From Candidatus Woesearchaeota archaeon (lineage in GTDB: Archaea; Nanobdellota; Nanobdellia; Woesearchaeales; SKIA01), in contig SKIA01000076.1 in assembly GCA_007116645.1 (NCBI GenBank), positions 1 through 50,148 on the forward strand: a DNA stretch of 50,148 nucleotides, written 5' to 3'. The position numbers and the translations under genes were made by a program. A model generated the notes under the pieces. That model had not been told where the DNA came from. It was given only the letters and a program-made list of their open reading frames with translations, and did not search any database. This document shows positions 25,456 through 33,947 of this stretch, piece by piece; the first letter of the stretch is position 1, and each line of letters begins with the position of its first letter.

Positions 25456-25465
25456 GTTTTTAAAG
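25456..25465 (+). promoter_or_regulatory. TATA element for next exported protein
   Basis: gtttttaaag is centred about 30 nt before the ATG at 25491. It separates the 277- and 522-residue pair from the surface glycoprotein unit. Confidence 0.45.
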
Positions 25466-25490
25466 ACAAAAACGGGAGAGAAACATACGT

Positions 25491-26324
25491 ATGAGTGGAG
25501 CAGTGACCAAGAGAACTACATTAATCCTTTTACTTACTATTTTCTCCCTGTTTGCACTCATTCCCATAGCACAAGCAAATACAGTGGTGTTTGAGCGATA
25601 CGACACTACAGCCACCATACAAGGAGACACTATTCTTGTAGAACGTGACGTGCGGATAAAAAATTCAGGCCTCACGCCTATCATCCCAGGAGAAGTACAC
25701 TTTAGACTCTACGAGCAACGAGGAGACACAAAAACGCCTATTGTCGTTAATAACTTTCGTGCACACTCAGAAACATCAGGAGACCTTACTACGCGAGTAA
25801 TGGAACGCGGAGGAGAAACAGACCTGAGCGTACACCTCTGGAATCCATTGCTTCCAAACTTTTACTACGACTTTACCATGACGTACGAGATGGAATTTTC
25901 TCCCTCGGGAATCTTGTTTTATGAAATTCGCTTGCCAAGAGAAGAAACAACTATTCCTATTGTTAACGAAAATACAGAATTTTACCTTGATAGGAGATAT
26001 TCAGTAACGTATGCGCCTGATGGAACGGTAAGTTCTGGAACGCCCACTGGAAACACTGTTGTTTCCTGGGATCGAAACAGCGACAACCGAGTTGTCGAGT
26101 ATTCGCGCATCCCGCTCCCAACGATTGGTGTGCGCGCAGTAAACGTATTTTGGATAATTATTATCATGCTCTTAGTCGGTGTGTTCATACTCTCACTAAA
26201 GCGCTCAAAATCATCTGGAAGAAAACCTGTGCAAACACAAGGACCCGGAGGATGGCAACAACAGCCTCCACAACAACAGTATTACCAGCAGCAACCTCCA
26301 CAACAACAATATGGTCCGAGGTGA
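25491..26324 (+). CDS. Exported beta-domain protein with Q/P-rich cytoplasmic tail
   Basis: 277 residues: signal peptide (about 9-29, ending AQAN), a beta-rich extracellular domain of about 180 residues (VFERYDTTATIQGDTILVERDVRIKNSG...), one transmembrane helix (about 217-238), then a basic patch and a low-complexity tail of QQQYYQQQPP-type repeats (about 252-277). Such tails often mediate assembly on the inner face. The extracellular domain resembles the DUF2207-like membrane-anchored modules, a weak impression only. It overlaps no gene, but the next gene's ribosome-binding sequence lies in its last codons. Confidence 0.75.
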   Translation: MSGAVTKRTTLILLLTIFSLFALIPIAQANTVVFERYDTTATIQGDTILVERDVRIKNSGLTPIIPGEVHFRLYEQRGDTKTPIVVNNFRAHSETSGDLTTRVMERGGETDLSVHLWNPLLPNFYYDFTMTYEMEFSPSGILFYEIRLPREETTIPIVNENTEFYLDRRYSVTYAPDGTVSSGTPTGNTVVSWDRNSDNRVVEYSRIPLPTIGVRAVNVFWIIIIMLLVGVFILSLKRSKSSGRKPVQTQGPGGWQQQPPQQQYYQQQPPQQQYGPR

Positions 26325-26328
26325 CAAT

Positions 26329-27897
26329 ATGAAATGGGCACTCATTATTTGCGCACTCATCTTACTTCCAGTCGCCCTTGCGTCGGATCCTGTACGCGTA
26401 GAAATTGAGGAAACAGGAAAAATAACCAACTACCTGGACACGTACTGGGTTGTACAAGTCAATGGTTCAGGAACAATTTACAACCCCTCAGACAGCGACT
26501 TATTTGACGTCAGACTTTTTTACGACTTGCTCGGACTTGACATTCTTGACTTGGGAGGGGATGCGACTATTGATCAAAACAGTCTGTCGTTTAGACGGAT
26601 ACCAGCATTTTCCTCAAGAGACTTTTCATATGCAATCATTGGAATAACCACAGAACCTCCCACACTTCGAAACCGAGGGGTATTGTATACGGGCTTGTCA
26701 AAACGCACCACGCGCATTTACAGTGACATCTTTGGCGAACTACAAAAAGCGCCGCTTGAAGACTCAACCGTTACCGGAAGGGACGGAAGACTCATCTCAG
26801 TAACACTACAAAACCCGACTACGCTTCAATACACAATAGAATCTCTGCGCGTGTTCAAAACGCCATTGCTTGACCCGAATCAAATCCTTGATGAGTGGCA
26901 AGTAGTGGACTCTGACAGTCCACGCATCCTTGATGCAAACGGATTCTTCGTACATGACATACTTGACTATAACAGCGCAGAAGGACTTGTCTATTGGCTT
27001 GAAAGTGAAGTATACATCAGCCGCGTGGACTTATTTGATAACAACACACTCGAACGATTTACTGAAGAAGACCTTTTGGTTCCAATTGAAGAGCTCAACT
27101 TTACTAATCAAACCCTTAACAGAACATCAGAATTTCTTTCAGCAGACTATGCGATACGAAAACGAATCTCAGACACCATTGCAGTTCCCGGAGAGCCTGT
27201 AACTGTGATGCTTATTTTGTATAATTTCGGAGAGCGTATACAGCGATATGCTGTAGAAGACACACTGCCCACAGGGTTTATGTCAAACAATGACTTACGT
27301 TGGCAAGGAGACCTTCCTGCACGAAACTCAGTAGTGCTCTCGTATGAAACAACACTCGAAGATACAGACACCGCAGGGTTTGATGTGTTTCCGCGCGCAA
27401 CGCTGCGAGCTGACGGAAAAACATTTTTTTCACAAGAAATTCCGTTTGTGAGACAATTTATTCCTGATGAACGCATCTACATACAAAAACGTGTCTCGCT
27501 AAGAGATGACGATAAAGTACGTATCACGCTGCGCGTACAAAACCTTGGAGTCAATCCGCTGTCAGGATCAACCCTTGTTGAGTACTTAGATGATCACCAT
27601 CTCTTCTCAGAAATCACTGAGCTTCCAGAATCGCGCGGTCAGTGGCGCGTTCCTGTCATCGCTCCTGGTGGTACGTGGGAAGTAAGCTATATTACAGAAC
27701 AAAACGGTCCTCTCACGCGCCTCCCAACACTGTATGGAGTGTCTTCACAAAACGTGCTCAGAAGTATTGTTGTTGACAATATTGTTCGAGAAGGATGGGT
27801 GTTTGCGCGGCAAAACAGAATAGAGCTGTTTGGCATAACACTAGTTGTGCTCTTACCTTTAGTTTACCTTGTAGGAAGAAAACAAGAATGGTTTTAG
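26329..27897 (+). CDS. Exported membrane-anchored beta-repeat protein
   Basis: 522 residues: signal peptide MKWALIICALILLPVALAS, several Ig-like beta domains (VEIEETGKITNYLDTYWVVQVNGSGTIYNPSD at the start; VMLILYNFGERIQRYAVEDTLPTGF and VQNLGVNPLSGSTLVEYLDD later), and a C-terminal transmembrane helix (about 493-515) with a short basic tail. ATG 26329 is chosen over 26311 because gaggtga, a good ribosome-binding sequence, lies just upstream and the signal peptide then begins correctly. It follows the 277-residue gene by 4 nt, so the two form an operon. Stop overlaps the next minus gene's stop. Confidence 0.8.
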   Translation: MKWALIICALILLPVALASDPVRVEIEETGKITNYLDTYWVVQVNGSGTIYNPSDSDLFDVRLFYDLLGLDILDLGGDATIDQNSLSFRRIPAFSSRDFSYAIIGITTEPPTLRNRGVLYTGLSKRTTRIYSDIFGELQKAPLEDSTVTGRDGRLISVTLQNPTTLQYTIESLRVFKTPLLDPNQILDEWQVVDSDSPRILDANGFFVHDILDYNSAEGLVYWLESEVYISRVDLFDNNTLERFTEEDLLVPIEELNFTNQTLNRTSEFLSADYAIRKRISDTIAVPGEPVTVMLILYNFGERIQRYAVEDTLPTGFMSNNDLRWQGDLPARNSVVLSYETTLEDTDTAGFDVFPRATLRADGKTFFSQEIPFVRQFIPDERIYIQKRVSLRDDDKVRITLRVQNLGVNPLSGSTLVEYLDDHHLFSEITELPESRGQWRVPVIAPGGTWEVSYITEQNGPLTRLPTLYGVSSQNVLRSIVVDNIVREGWVFARQNRIELFGITLVVLLPLVYLVGRKQEWF

Positions 27898-28151
27898 TTA
27901 TTCAAGGAGCGCAACTGCTCGTTGGTGCGGGCTATTTCTTCAGAAAAATCTGCGTTAATAAGTCCTGGTGAACACTTGGTGAGTGGTCGTGCTTCGTATG
28001 CGCAGTCAAGAGCGTTTACTGCGTCATCAGCAAATTCTACTGTGCGCTCAGAAACCTCATATGCGAGTGCTTCAAGATCTGCGAGCACACCAAATATTGC
28101 AATCAGTGCTATTGGCAGTCCAATGATGGGAAACACAACAATTTCGTTCAT
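27894..28151 (-). CDS. Small membrane protein, 85 residues
   Basis: N-terminal hydrophobic helix (about 3-23, VVFPIIGLPIALIAIFGVLA) followed by an acidic, helical region with two cysteines. Its minus-strand TATA element (gtatttaaatg on the plus strand, 28173-28183) lies about 27 nt from the ATG, supporting the start. Its end overlaps the end of the convergent envelope gene by four bases. Function unknown. Confidence 0.65.
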   Translation of the reverse strand: MNEIVVFPIIGLPIALIAIFGVLADLEALAYEVSERTVEFADDAVNALDCAYEARPLTKCSPGLINADFSEEIARTNEQLRSLNN

Positions 28152-28236
28152 TACTTAAGAGTAGTTATGTTCGTATTTAAATGTTCTGGATTGTTGTTCT
28201 TGTTCAGTGAAAACAAAAAAGATATTGTACCAAAAG

Positions 28237-28252
28237 TGTATAATGATATACA
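28237..28252. promoter_or_regulatory. 16-bp inverted repeat upstream of HTH gene
   Basis: TGTATA-ATGA-TATACA, perfect arms, lies about 14 nt upstream of the TATA element ttttatatt (28266-28274) of the HTH gene. A natural candidate for autoregulation by the HTH protein. Confidence 0.55.
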
Positions 28253-28297
28253 AAACACGATAGCTTTTTATATTACTCTGAACAGAAACTCACTACA

Positions 28298-28804
28298 GTG
28301 ACTGCTGAGCAAGAGATCCTTTCAGCCTATGGAGAGAACCCAAACGCCATCTACAGTATTAACGAGATAGCGCGCCGCATAGGAAAAGCATATCCGAACG
28401 TACACAAAACAGTACGCACGCTCGTTGACAAAGGAATTCTCAAACGACACGAAGTAGGAAGAAGCCATTTGTGCTCAGTAAACCTTGATGACAACAGAGC
28501 AGTACTTCTCTTAGCGCTTAATCACACAAGCAAATACGAAAGCCTCACAGAAGACATCAAGCAACAAGTTGCAAAGCTCAAAGCCCGACCACACGACATC
28601 ATCTTATACCACGAAACACGAGACGAACTCATCATAGTAAACCAAGAACCAGCAACAGACAGCATCACCCCACAACAACTACACAGAAGACTACTCGAAG
28701 ACGAAACACTCTACTCACACCACACCCTGATTGCAGGATACGAAAACTTTTACTCGCTTATCACCACCCCAGAAATCACTCGGAGGTACCACCCCCTCCT
28801 ATGA
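28298..28804 (+). CDS. Winged-helix transcription regulator
   Basis: 168 residues; GTG start about 28 nt after a TATA element, leaderless. The N-terminal domain (about 3-65) has the winged-helix pattern AIYSINEIARRIGKAYPNVHKTVRTLVDKGILKRHEVGRSHLCSVNLDD, similar to ArsR/MarR-type archaeal regulators. The C-terminal 100 residues contain a histidine-rich LHRRLLEDETLYSHHTLIAGYENF part and resemble the nucleotidyltransferase-like C-terminal half of some archaeal HTH proteins, a weak impression. Its ATGA overlap with the 769-residue membrane protein gene places it at the head of an operon. Confidence 0.8.
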   Translation: MTAEQEILSAYGENPNAIYSINEIARRIGKAYPNVHKTVRTLVDKGILKRHEVGRSHLCSVNLDDNRAVLLLALNHTSKYESLTEDIKQQVAKLKARPHDIILYHETRDELIIVNQEPATDSITPQQLHRRLLEDETLYSHHTLIAGYENFYSLITTPEITRRYHPLL

Positions 28805-31110
28805 AACAACTTTTCCAACTCCTCATCTTGCTCGCACTCATACCCCTAGCAACAGCAATCACTATCACAGCTCCAACAGAAGATATCACAACAACAACGC
28901 TACCTGCACAAGTAACTGCAACGTGGGATGCAAACCACACACAGTACACAGTGGTACTCACAAGAAACGGAACGCCGCACACAAACACCACAACAACCAC
29001 AAACAGTATTGGCTTAACACTCCAAGCAGGACTCTACGAATTAACAGTAGCAAGCAACACCACACAAGACACCACAAGCTTTACTGTGGCTCAAGAACAA
29101 CCACCAGTACAACTCACTTTAAGCACGAACAAACAAACATACGAAACACAAGAAACCGTACAACTCGCAGTCACCTCAACACGAACTGTCACTGCAACGC
29201 TAGACATCTTGCGAGAATCAGAAGTGGTTGACACATACACGATACCACTAGAAAGCAGCGTGAACTTGATTTACATTCCAGAACAACCAGGAGCCTATCA
29301 AGCACGCATACAAGCAGACGGACAAACAGCAACAGCAACATTTACTGTCATAGAAAAGCCGCCGCTAGAAATAAACTTTGTACATCAACCAGCACACGTT
29401 AACAGACCAACACAATTTAACGCAACAGCCACAGGAGGCACAGCGCCGTATACCTATCAATGGTTGTTCTCAGATGAAACAACGAGTAGCGGCAGAAACG
29501 TATTGCACTACTTTTTCGAAGAAGGACCTCATAGCGCAACGCTTATCGTAACGGACGCAGAAGGAGAACAAAAGAGCACTACACAAAACTTTGAGGTCAC
29601 AACACCATCATTCACACTAGACGTGGTGGTGAGAAAAACGAATGGAGACCTTGTGCAAGGAGCAACAGTGCGACTGACACAAACAGGGTACAACGAAACA
29701 AAAACCACGGCATCATCAGGACTTGTAACGTTTGAACAGCTCAGAGGAAACTACACCCTTACACTCACACACCAAGGAGAACAACGCATCACAGAAACAA
29801 TAGAAATGGTGCGCGACAGAACAAAAGTGTACACTCTACAACCGACACAAGAAATTGAAGAAGAAGTCGTAGAAGAAGAAGTTGAAGAGAAAGCTGTTGA
29901 AGAAACTCCTCAAGAACCTGAGCAAACAAGTGAAGTAAACCAAATAGTCCCAACACAAGCAACAACGCAAAACACGCTCCAAGAAAAAAGAGCACAAGCA
30001 CGAGAAGAACTCACTCAAAGACGATTCAACCTGCAGCTCTCAGCAACAAAAGACGAAGTGCTCAAAACGCTTGGCCTATACGATGAATTCGATCAAGCAC
30101 TACGACGAATAGATACAGCAACAGAAACACAACTTGCAAACATCCTTGCACAAGCACCAAAAGACGTTCGCATACGAGACGAACAAACACGCATCACATA
30201 TCCTGAACCACAAGACGTAGAAGACTTCACAGAGCAATTTCTAGAAGTACGAGGAGTACAAGACGAGCGCCTTGCAAGACAATACAGACACAGCATACAA
30301 GAAACAAGCCAAGACGTCATTATCCGTACAACAACAAAATCAGTAACGATAGTATACGAAAACACGAACAAAGACTATGTCATCATCAAAAAAGAAGTGA
30401 CTGCTCCAGAAGACTCTTACGCAGTAGAATTCATACCGCAAACACTTGCACAAGACGTGAGCAGACTCAGCATACAAGGCGACTACGACGTTCTCAGAGC
30501 AAACCCTGTCTTACGATTTCACAGTGAAGAATACGGCTACTGGGCAGAAACACGTACAGGATCGCCAGGATACACCCTTGTAGTTCCAGAGCAACTCCAA
30601 GACCCACCAGGACTACTAGGGTTTGTCACGATACGCCTTGGAGAAGCAAACCCTATGCGAGGAATACTTTACATTTTTTTACTCGGAATATTCCTTGTAG
30701 GAATCGTAGCAGGAGGAAAAGTAAGCAAAAAACGACAGCAGTCACACCTCTTTGAAGACTTCACAGAACTCACACACCAAGCACTTGACGCAATCAACCA
30801 AGGAAGAGGAGCACAAGCAGCACACATAACACCAGAAATTATTGCGATATACCAAGAACTTCCTGAAAGCCAACAAGCAACAGTACGAGACATCATCGAG
30901 CACCTCAAAATAAACGAGCAAGAACAACACTTCATACAAACACTAAACAATGCATATGAAACCATCAACGCAAACGGAGACATCAACACCATCTCCTCAG
31001 CGTACGAAACAACACTTACAGCCTACGAAGCACTTCCAGAACAACTCAAAGAACAACTCAAAACACACATCGATCAACTACACACATACCTAGACAACTA
31101 TACACAATGA
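28801..31110 (+). CDS. Exported multidomain protein with PKD domain and cytoplasmic helical tail
   Basis: 769 residues: signal peptide (1-19), Thr-rich Ig-like domains (about 20-190), PKD-like domain (about 195-270, TGGTAPYTYQWLFSDE and HYFFEEGPHSATLIVTDAEGE), a carboxypeptidase-regulatory-type beta domain (about 275-345), an acidic linker (about 350-380), a second helical/beta extracellular part, one transmembrane helix (about 619-638) and a 125-residue cytoplasmic helical tail. The tail (FEDFTELTHQALDAINQGR...SSAYETTLTAYEALPEQLKEQLKTHIDQL) looks like an all-helical interaction domain. Start and stop both overlap neighbours by ATGA, giving HTH-membrane protein-membrane protein coupling. Confidence 0.85.
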   Translation: MKQLFQLLILLALIPLATAITITAPTEDITTTTLPAQVTATWDANHTQYTVVLTRNGTPHTNTTTTTNSIGLTLQAGLYELTVASNTTQDTTSFTVAQEQPPVQLTLSTNKQTYETQETVQLAVTSTRTVTATLDILRESEVVDTYTIPLESSVNLIYIPEQPGAYQARIQADGQTATATFTVIEKPPLEINFVHQPAHVNRPTQFNATATGGTAPYTYQWLFSDETTSSGRNVLHYFFEEGPHSATLIVTDAEGEQKSTTQNFEVTTPSFTLDVVVRKTNGDLVQGATVRLTQTGYNETKTTASSGLVTFEQLRGNYTLTLTHQGEQRITETIEMVRDRTKVYTLQPTQEIEEEVVEEEVEEKAVEETPQEPEQTSEVNQIVPTQATTQNTLQEKRAQAREELTQRRFNLQLSATKDEVLKTLGLYDEFDQALRRIDTATETQLANILAQAPKDVRIRDEQTRITYPEPQDVEDFTEQFLEVRGVQDERLARQYRHSIQETSQDVIIRTTTKSVTIVYENTNKDYVIIKKEVTAPEDSYAVEFIPQTLAQDVSRLSIQGDYDVLRANPVLRFHSEEYGYWAETRTGSPGYTLVVPEQLQDPPGLLGFVTIRLGEANPMRGILYIFLLGIFLVGIVAGGKVSKKRQQSHLFEDFTELTHQALDAINQGRGAQAAHITPEIIAIYQELPESQQATVRDIIEHLKINEQEQHFIQTLNNAYETINANGDINTISSAYETTLTAYEALPEQLKEQLKTHIDQLHTYLDNYTQ

Positions 31111-33947
31111 ACAAGCGAGAGGTGAGAGCAATCATTGGCATACTCTTCTTAGTACTACTGCTCCCCACAGCCATTGCATCCTATGAAGCAAACATTAGAG
31201 AAGACATTTTCTTAGTGCGCCCAGACAACGAATACGTCATCAACGATCCCTTTCCCACATATCTTGAAAATGAAGACCTCATCTTCTTTGCCTGCCTTGA
31301 AACAACAAACGTTCCTCTAAGACTCTCAGTACTCTGCCAAGACACCAACGAATTCGTCGATGTGCAAGCATGGCAGTTTGGACCACTCAACTGCTACGTT
31401 GGAAGCATAAACCTTGAGCAACTTGACTGCACACGAGCACTCGTACAAGCAGACTACGTCACAGAAGGAGAAAACAGAAAACTATCACAAGAAATACGCA
31501 TCAACAAATTCTCAGAAACACTCAACAGAGTAGTAGAAACACAATTTACTGACGGAGGATGGCAAACTCCTCTAGACACGGCTTATGGTCTACTCGTACT
31601 CTCTGCATTTCCAGAAATATTTCCTGAACGCATAAACAACGCGCTCGAATACTTACGAGACAACAGAGACGAAGAAGGAAAATGCTGGCCACAAGAACAA
31701 TGCCGCGTAAGCACGACAGCAAATATCTTGTTCTTACTCAACAAAGCTGGATTTGAGGACCTACGAATACAACACGACGGAAGAATATATCTTGAAAAAA
31801 CACAAAATTACTTGACAGGACAAAACTGGACGGTACGCATACAAGACCACCCATTAAACCTGAACAACACTCTTAACACGAGTTGTGTGTACGACTACAA
31901 AGACCGATTACCCGTAATATTTACTCTCAACAAACACCCGGACACAAGAGAAATAAGTTTTCGACCCGAATACAATGCATACACAAGCGTGGTATGCACA
32001 GAAAACATTATAGTGAGCTTTAGAAACGAGTTCGGAGAACAACTCGTAGGATACCAAGGAGACAACTTCACGTACACCATACCCCCACCTTGCTGGACGC
32101 AAAATAACGAAAACATCACGTGCGACCTACGAACATCACTGTTTGCGGTTAACACTCCGCTGCTGCCCGGACAACGAACAGCAGCACTCAACCATCTTAA
32201 CACACTTGTCAAACCGGACAGAACTGCAGGAAGCAGCCTACTTGGAGCAAGAAACGTCATAAACGACGCACTCTACCTGTACGCAACAACCAACAACCAA
32301 CAAGCAATCATCACAAACCTGCGTTACTACCAAACAAACGATGGAGCATGGAGAATGCTTGACACCTACTACGAACGAACATACTACGAAGTAGACGATG
32401 ATGAATACAACAACTTGCGCGCACGCGTCACAGACACAGTATCACACGACATCATCAACACAGGGTATGCAGTCATGGCGCTCTTGCAACGAGGATACGA
32501 CAGAACAGCAGAAGCAATCCTTGACGCAGAACGATGGGTATCACTCAACGAAGACGCGACCAGCCTGAACGTAAGCGACGAAGACCTCACAGAAGCAGAC
32601 GTCGTAGCAGAATACCTAGCAAACACTACCATGATACTCGAAGATGTCAAGCGAAATGCCATGGCATTTTATGTGCTCAAAAACAACGCACGACCATTGC
32701 TTGTCGCAAACCCGAGCGTCATCCTCATGAACCGAGAACGCGTAGAAGTAGATATCACAAACCCAACCATCTTTGATCTAGAAGACGTTTCCTTGGAGCT
32801 TTCTGAGAGTCTTAGACCATACATAGAAGTAGAGCAAAGAGATTTTGTTGGAGCCTACAGCATGAGAAGAGTGCCGCTCACCCTGAGAACAAACGATGAC
32901 GTCTCAGAAATAGGATATCTCAGACTGCTCAAAGACCAAGATGAATACCTACGCGTACCCATCATCCTTGAGAGCGCGCCCACTCTGCGCATCACACTCT
33001 CAGAAAGACTCACCGTCTTTGGAAGCACCTACACCTTCCCGTTCCAAGTAGAAAAAAGCAATCACGAATTCGTGTGCTCACTAGAATGGGAAACACCAGG
33101 AATCAGCAGCGCAGCAACCTTTAACATCAACGCAATAAACTCCACCACATATAACTTCCCCGTACGGTTTGCAGTACTAGAAACAGAAAACAGAATTTAT
33201 GAAGGAACAATCGAGTGCGTAGCCAACAGAGTACGCTTCAACATCCCTTTCGCAGTCAACATACAACGATTCTCAAACAGACCATTCGAGGTATTTCCAC
33301 AACAAATAAGCATTACAGAATTAGAACAAAGAGAGTCCATACAAATTCGCAACCTGCTTGACGAGGGAATAGACGTAGAAGTACGTCTGAGAACACCAGA
33401 TCCCTTCGTAAGTGTTTCCGATGTGTTTTTATCACTCTTTCCAGGAGAAACAAGAAATATTAGCGTAGAAATCGTTCCTCCCCAAGGAGAAAATCATACC
33501 ACAGCAAACAGCATTATTTTTACCTCACTAGGAGTAGAAGAACGAGTGCTCCTTAATGCAGAAATATTTGCACAAGAAGAAACAGAGTTCTCATGGATAA
33601 TCCTTGCCATCGTGCTCGGAGTGTTTGCTACAGGAGCAATAGGACTAGGAGTGTATGCATACAAGCACAAAAAAGAACTTGGAGCATGGTATACATCAAA
33701 GTTTAGAAAAGAAGATGTGCGCGCACAAGTACTAAGACAAATAGCAGAGATGGAACGAGAAGAAGAACTCCTTGCAATCAAAAACATGATGCGCATACAC
33801 AAACTACAAGGACTCAAAGACACTGCTGTACGAAAAAAGCTTCTCGAACAAGGATACTCAGAAACAGACATCGACGAAGCACTCAAAGCACAAGACACTC
33901 CCAAAGAAGAAACAAAAGCGCCAACCTCAGCGCCGGCCAAGAGCTAA
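31107..33947 (+). CDS. Exported toroid-fold protein, membrane anchored, UBA-like tail
   Basis: 946 residues: signal peptide (about 6-25); two regions with prenyltransferase/squalene-cyclase-type helical repeats (about 145-225, FTDGGWQTPLDTAYGLLVLS; about 370-475, TNDGAWRMLDTYYE...IINTGYAVMALLQRGY), the alpha/alpha-toroid fold also used in complement-like proteins; beta domains (about 540-815); transmembrane helix (about 828-850); and a helical cytoplasmic tail. The tail's end (VRKKLLEQGYSETDIDEALKAQ, about 908-929) looks like a three-helix UBA-type module. Six or more cysteines lie in the extracellular part. The end overlaps the convergent debranching enzyme gene by 21 nt. Confidence 0.82.
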   Translation: MNKREVRAIIGILFLVLLLPTAIASYEANIREDIFLVRPDNEYVINDPFPTYLENEDLIFFACLETTNVPLRLSVLCQDTNEFVDVQAWQFGPLNCYVGSINLEQLDCTRALVQADYVTEGENRKLSQEIRINKFSETLNRVVETQFTDGGWQTPLDTAYGLLVLSAFPEIFPERINNALEYLRDNRDEEGKCWPQEQCRVSTTANILFLLNKAGFEDLRIQHDGRIYLEKTQNYLTGQNWTVRIQDHPLNLNNTLNTSCVYDYKDRLPVIFTLNKHPDTREISFRPEYNAYTSVVCTENIIVSFRNEFGEQLVGYQGDNFTYTIPPPCWTQNNENITCDLRTSLFAVNTPLLPGQRTAALNHLNTLVKPDRTAGSSLLGARNVINDALYLYATTNNQQAIITNLRYYQTNDGAWRMLDTYYERTYYEVDDDEYNNLRARVTDTVSHDIINTGYAVMALLQRGYDRTAEAILDAERWVSLNEDATSLNVSDEDLTEADVVAEYLANTTMILEDVKRNAMAFYVLKNNARPLLVANPSVILMNRERVEVDITNPTIFDLEDVSLELSESLRPYIEVEQRDFVGAYSMRRVPLTLRTNDDVSEIGYLRLLKDQDEYLRVPIILESAPTLRITLSERLTVFGSTYTFPFQVEKSNHEFVCSLEWETPGISSAATFNINAINSTTYNFPVRFAVLETENRIYEGTIECVANRVRFNIPFAVNIQRFSNRPFEVFPQQISITELEQRESIQIRNLLDEGIDVEVRLRTPDPFVSVSDVFLSLFPGETRNISVEIVPPQGENHTTANSIIFTSLGVEERVLLNAEIFAQEETEFSWIILAIVLGVFATGAIGLGVYAYKHKKELGAWYTSKFRKEDVRAQVLRQIAEMEREEELLAIKNMMRIHKLQGLKDTAVRKKLLEQGYSETDIDEALKAQDTPKEETKAPTSAPAKS

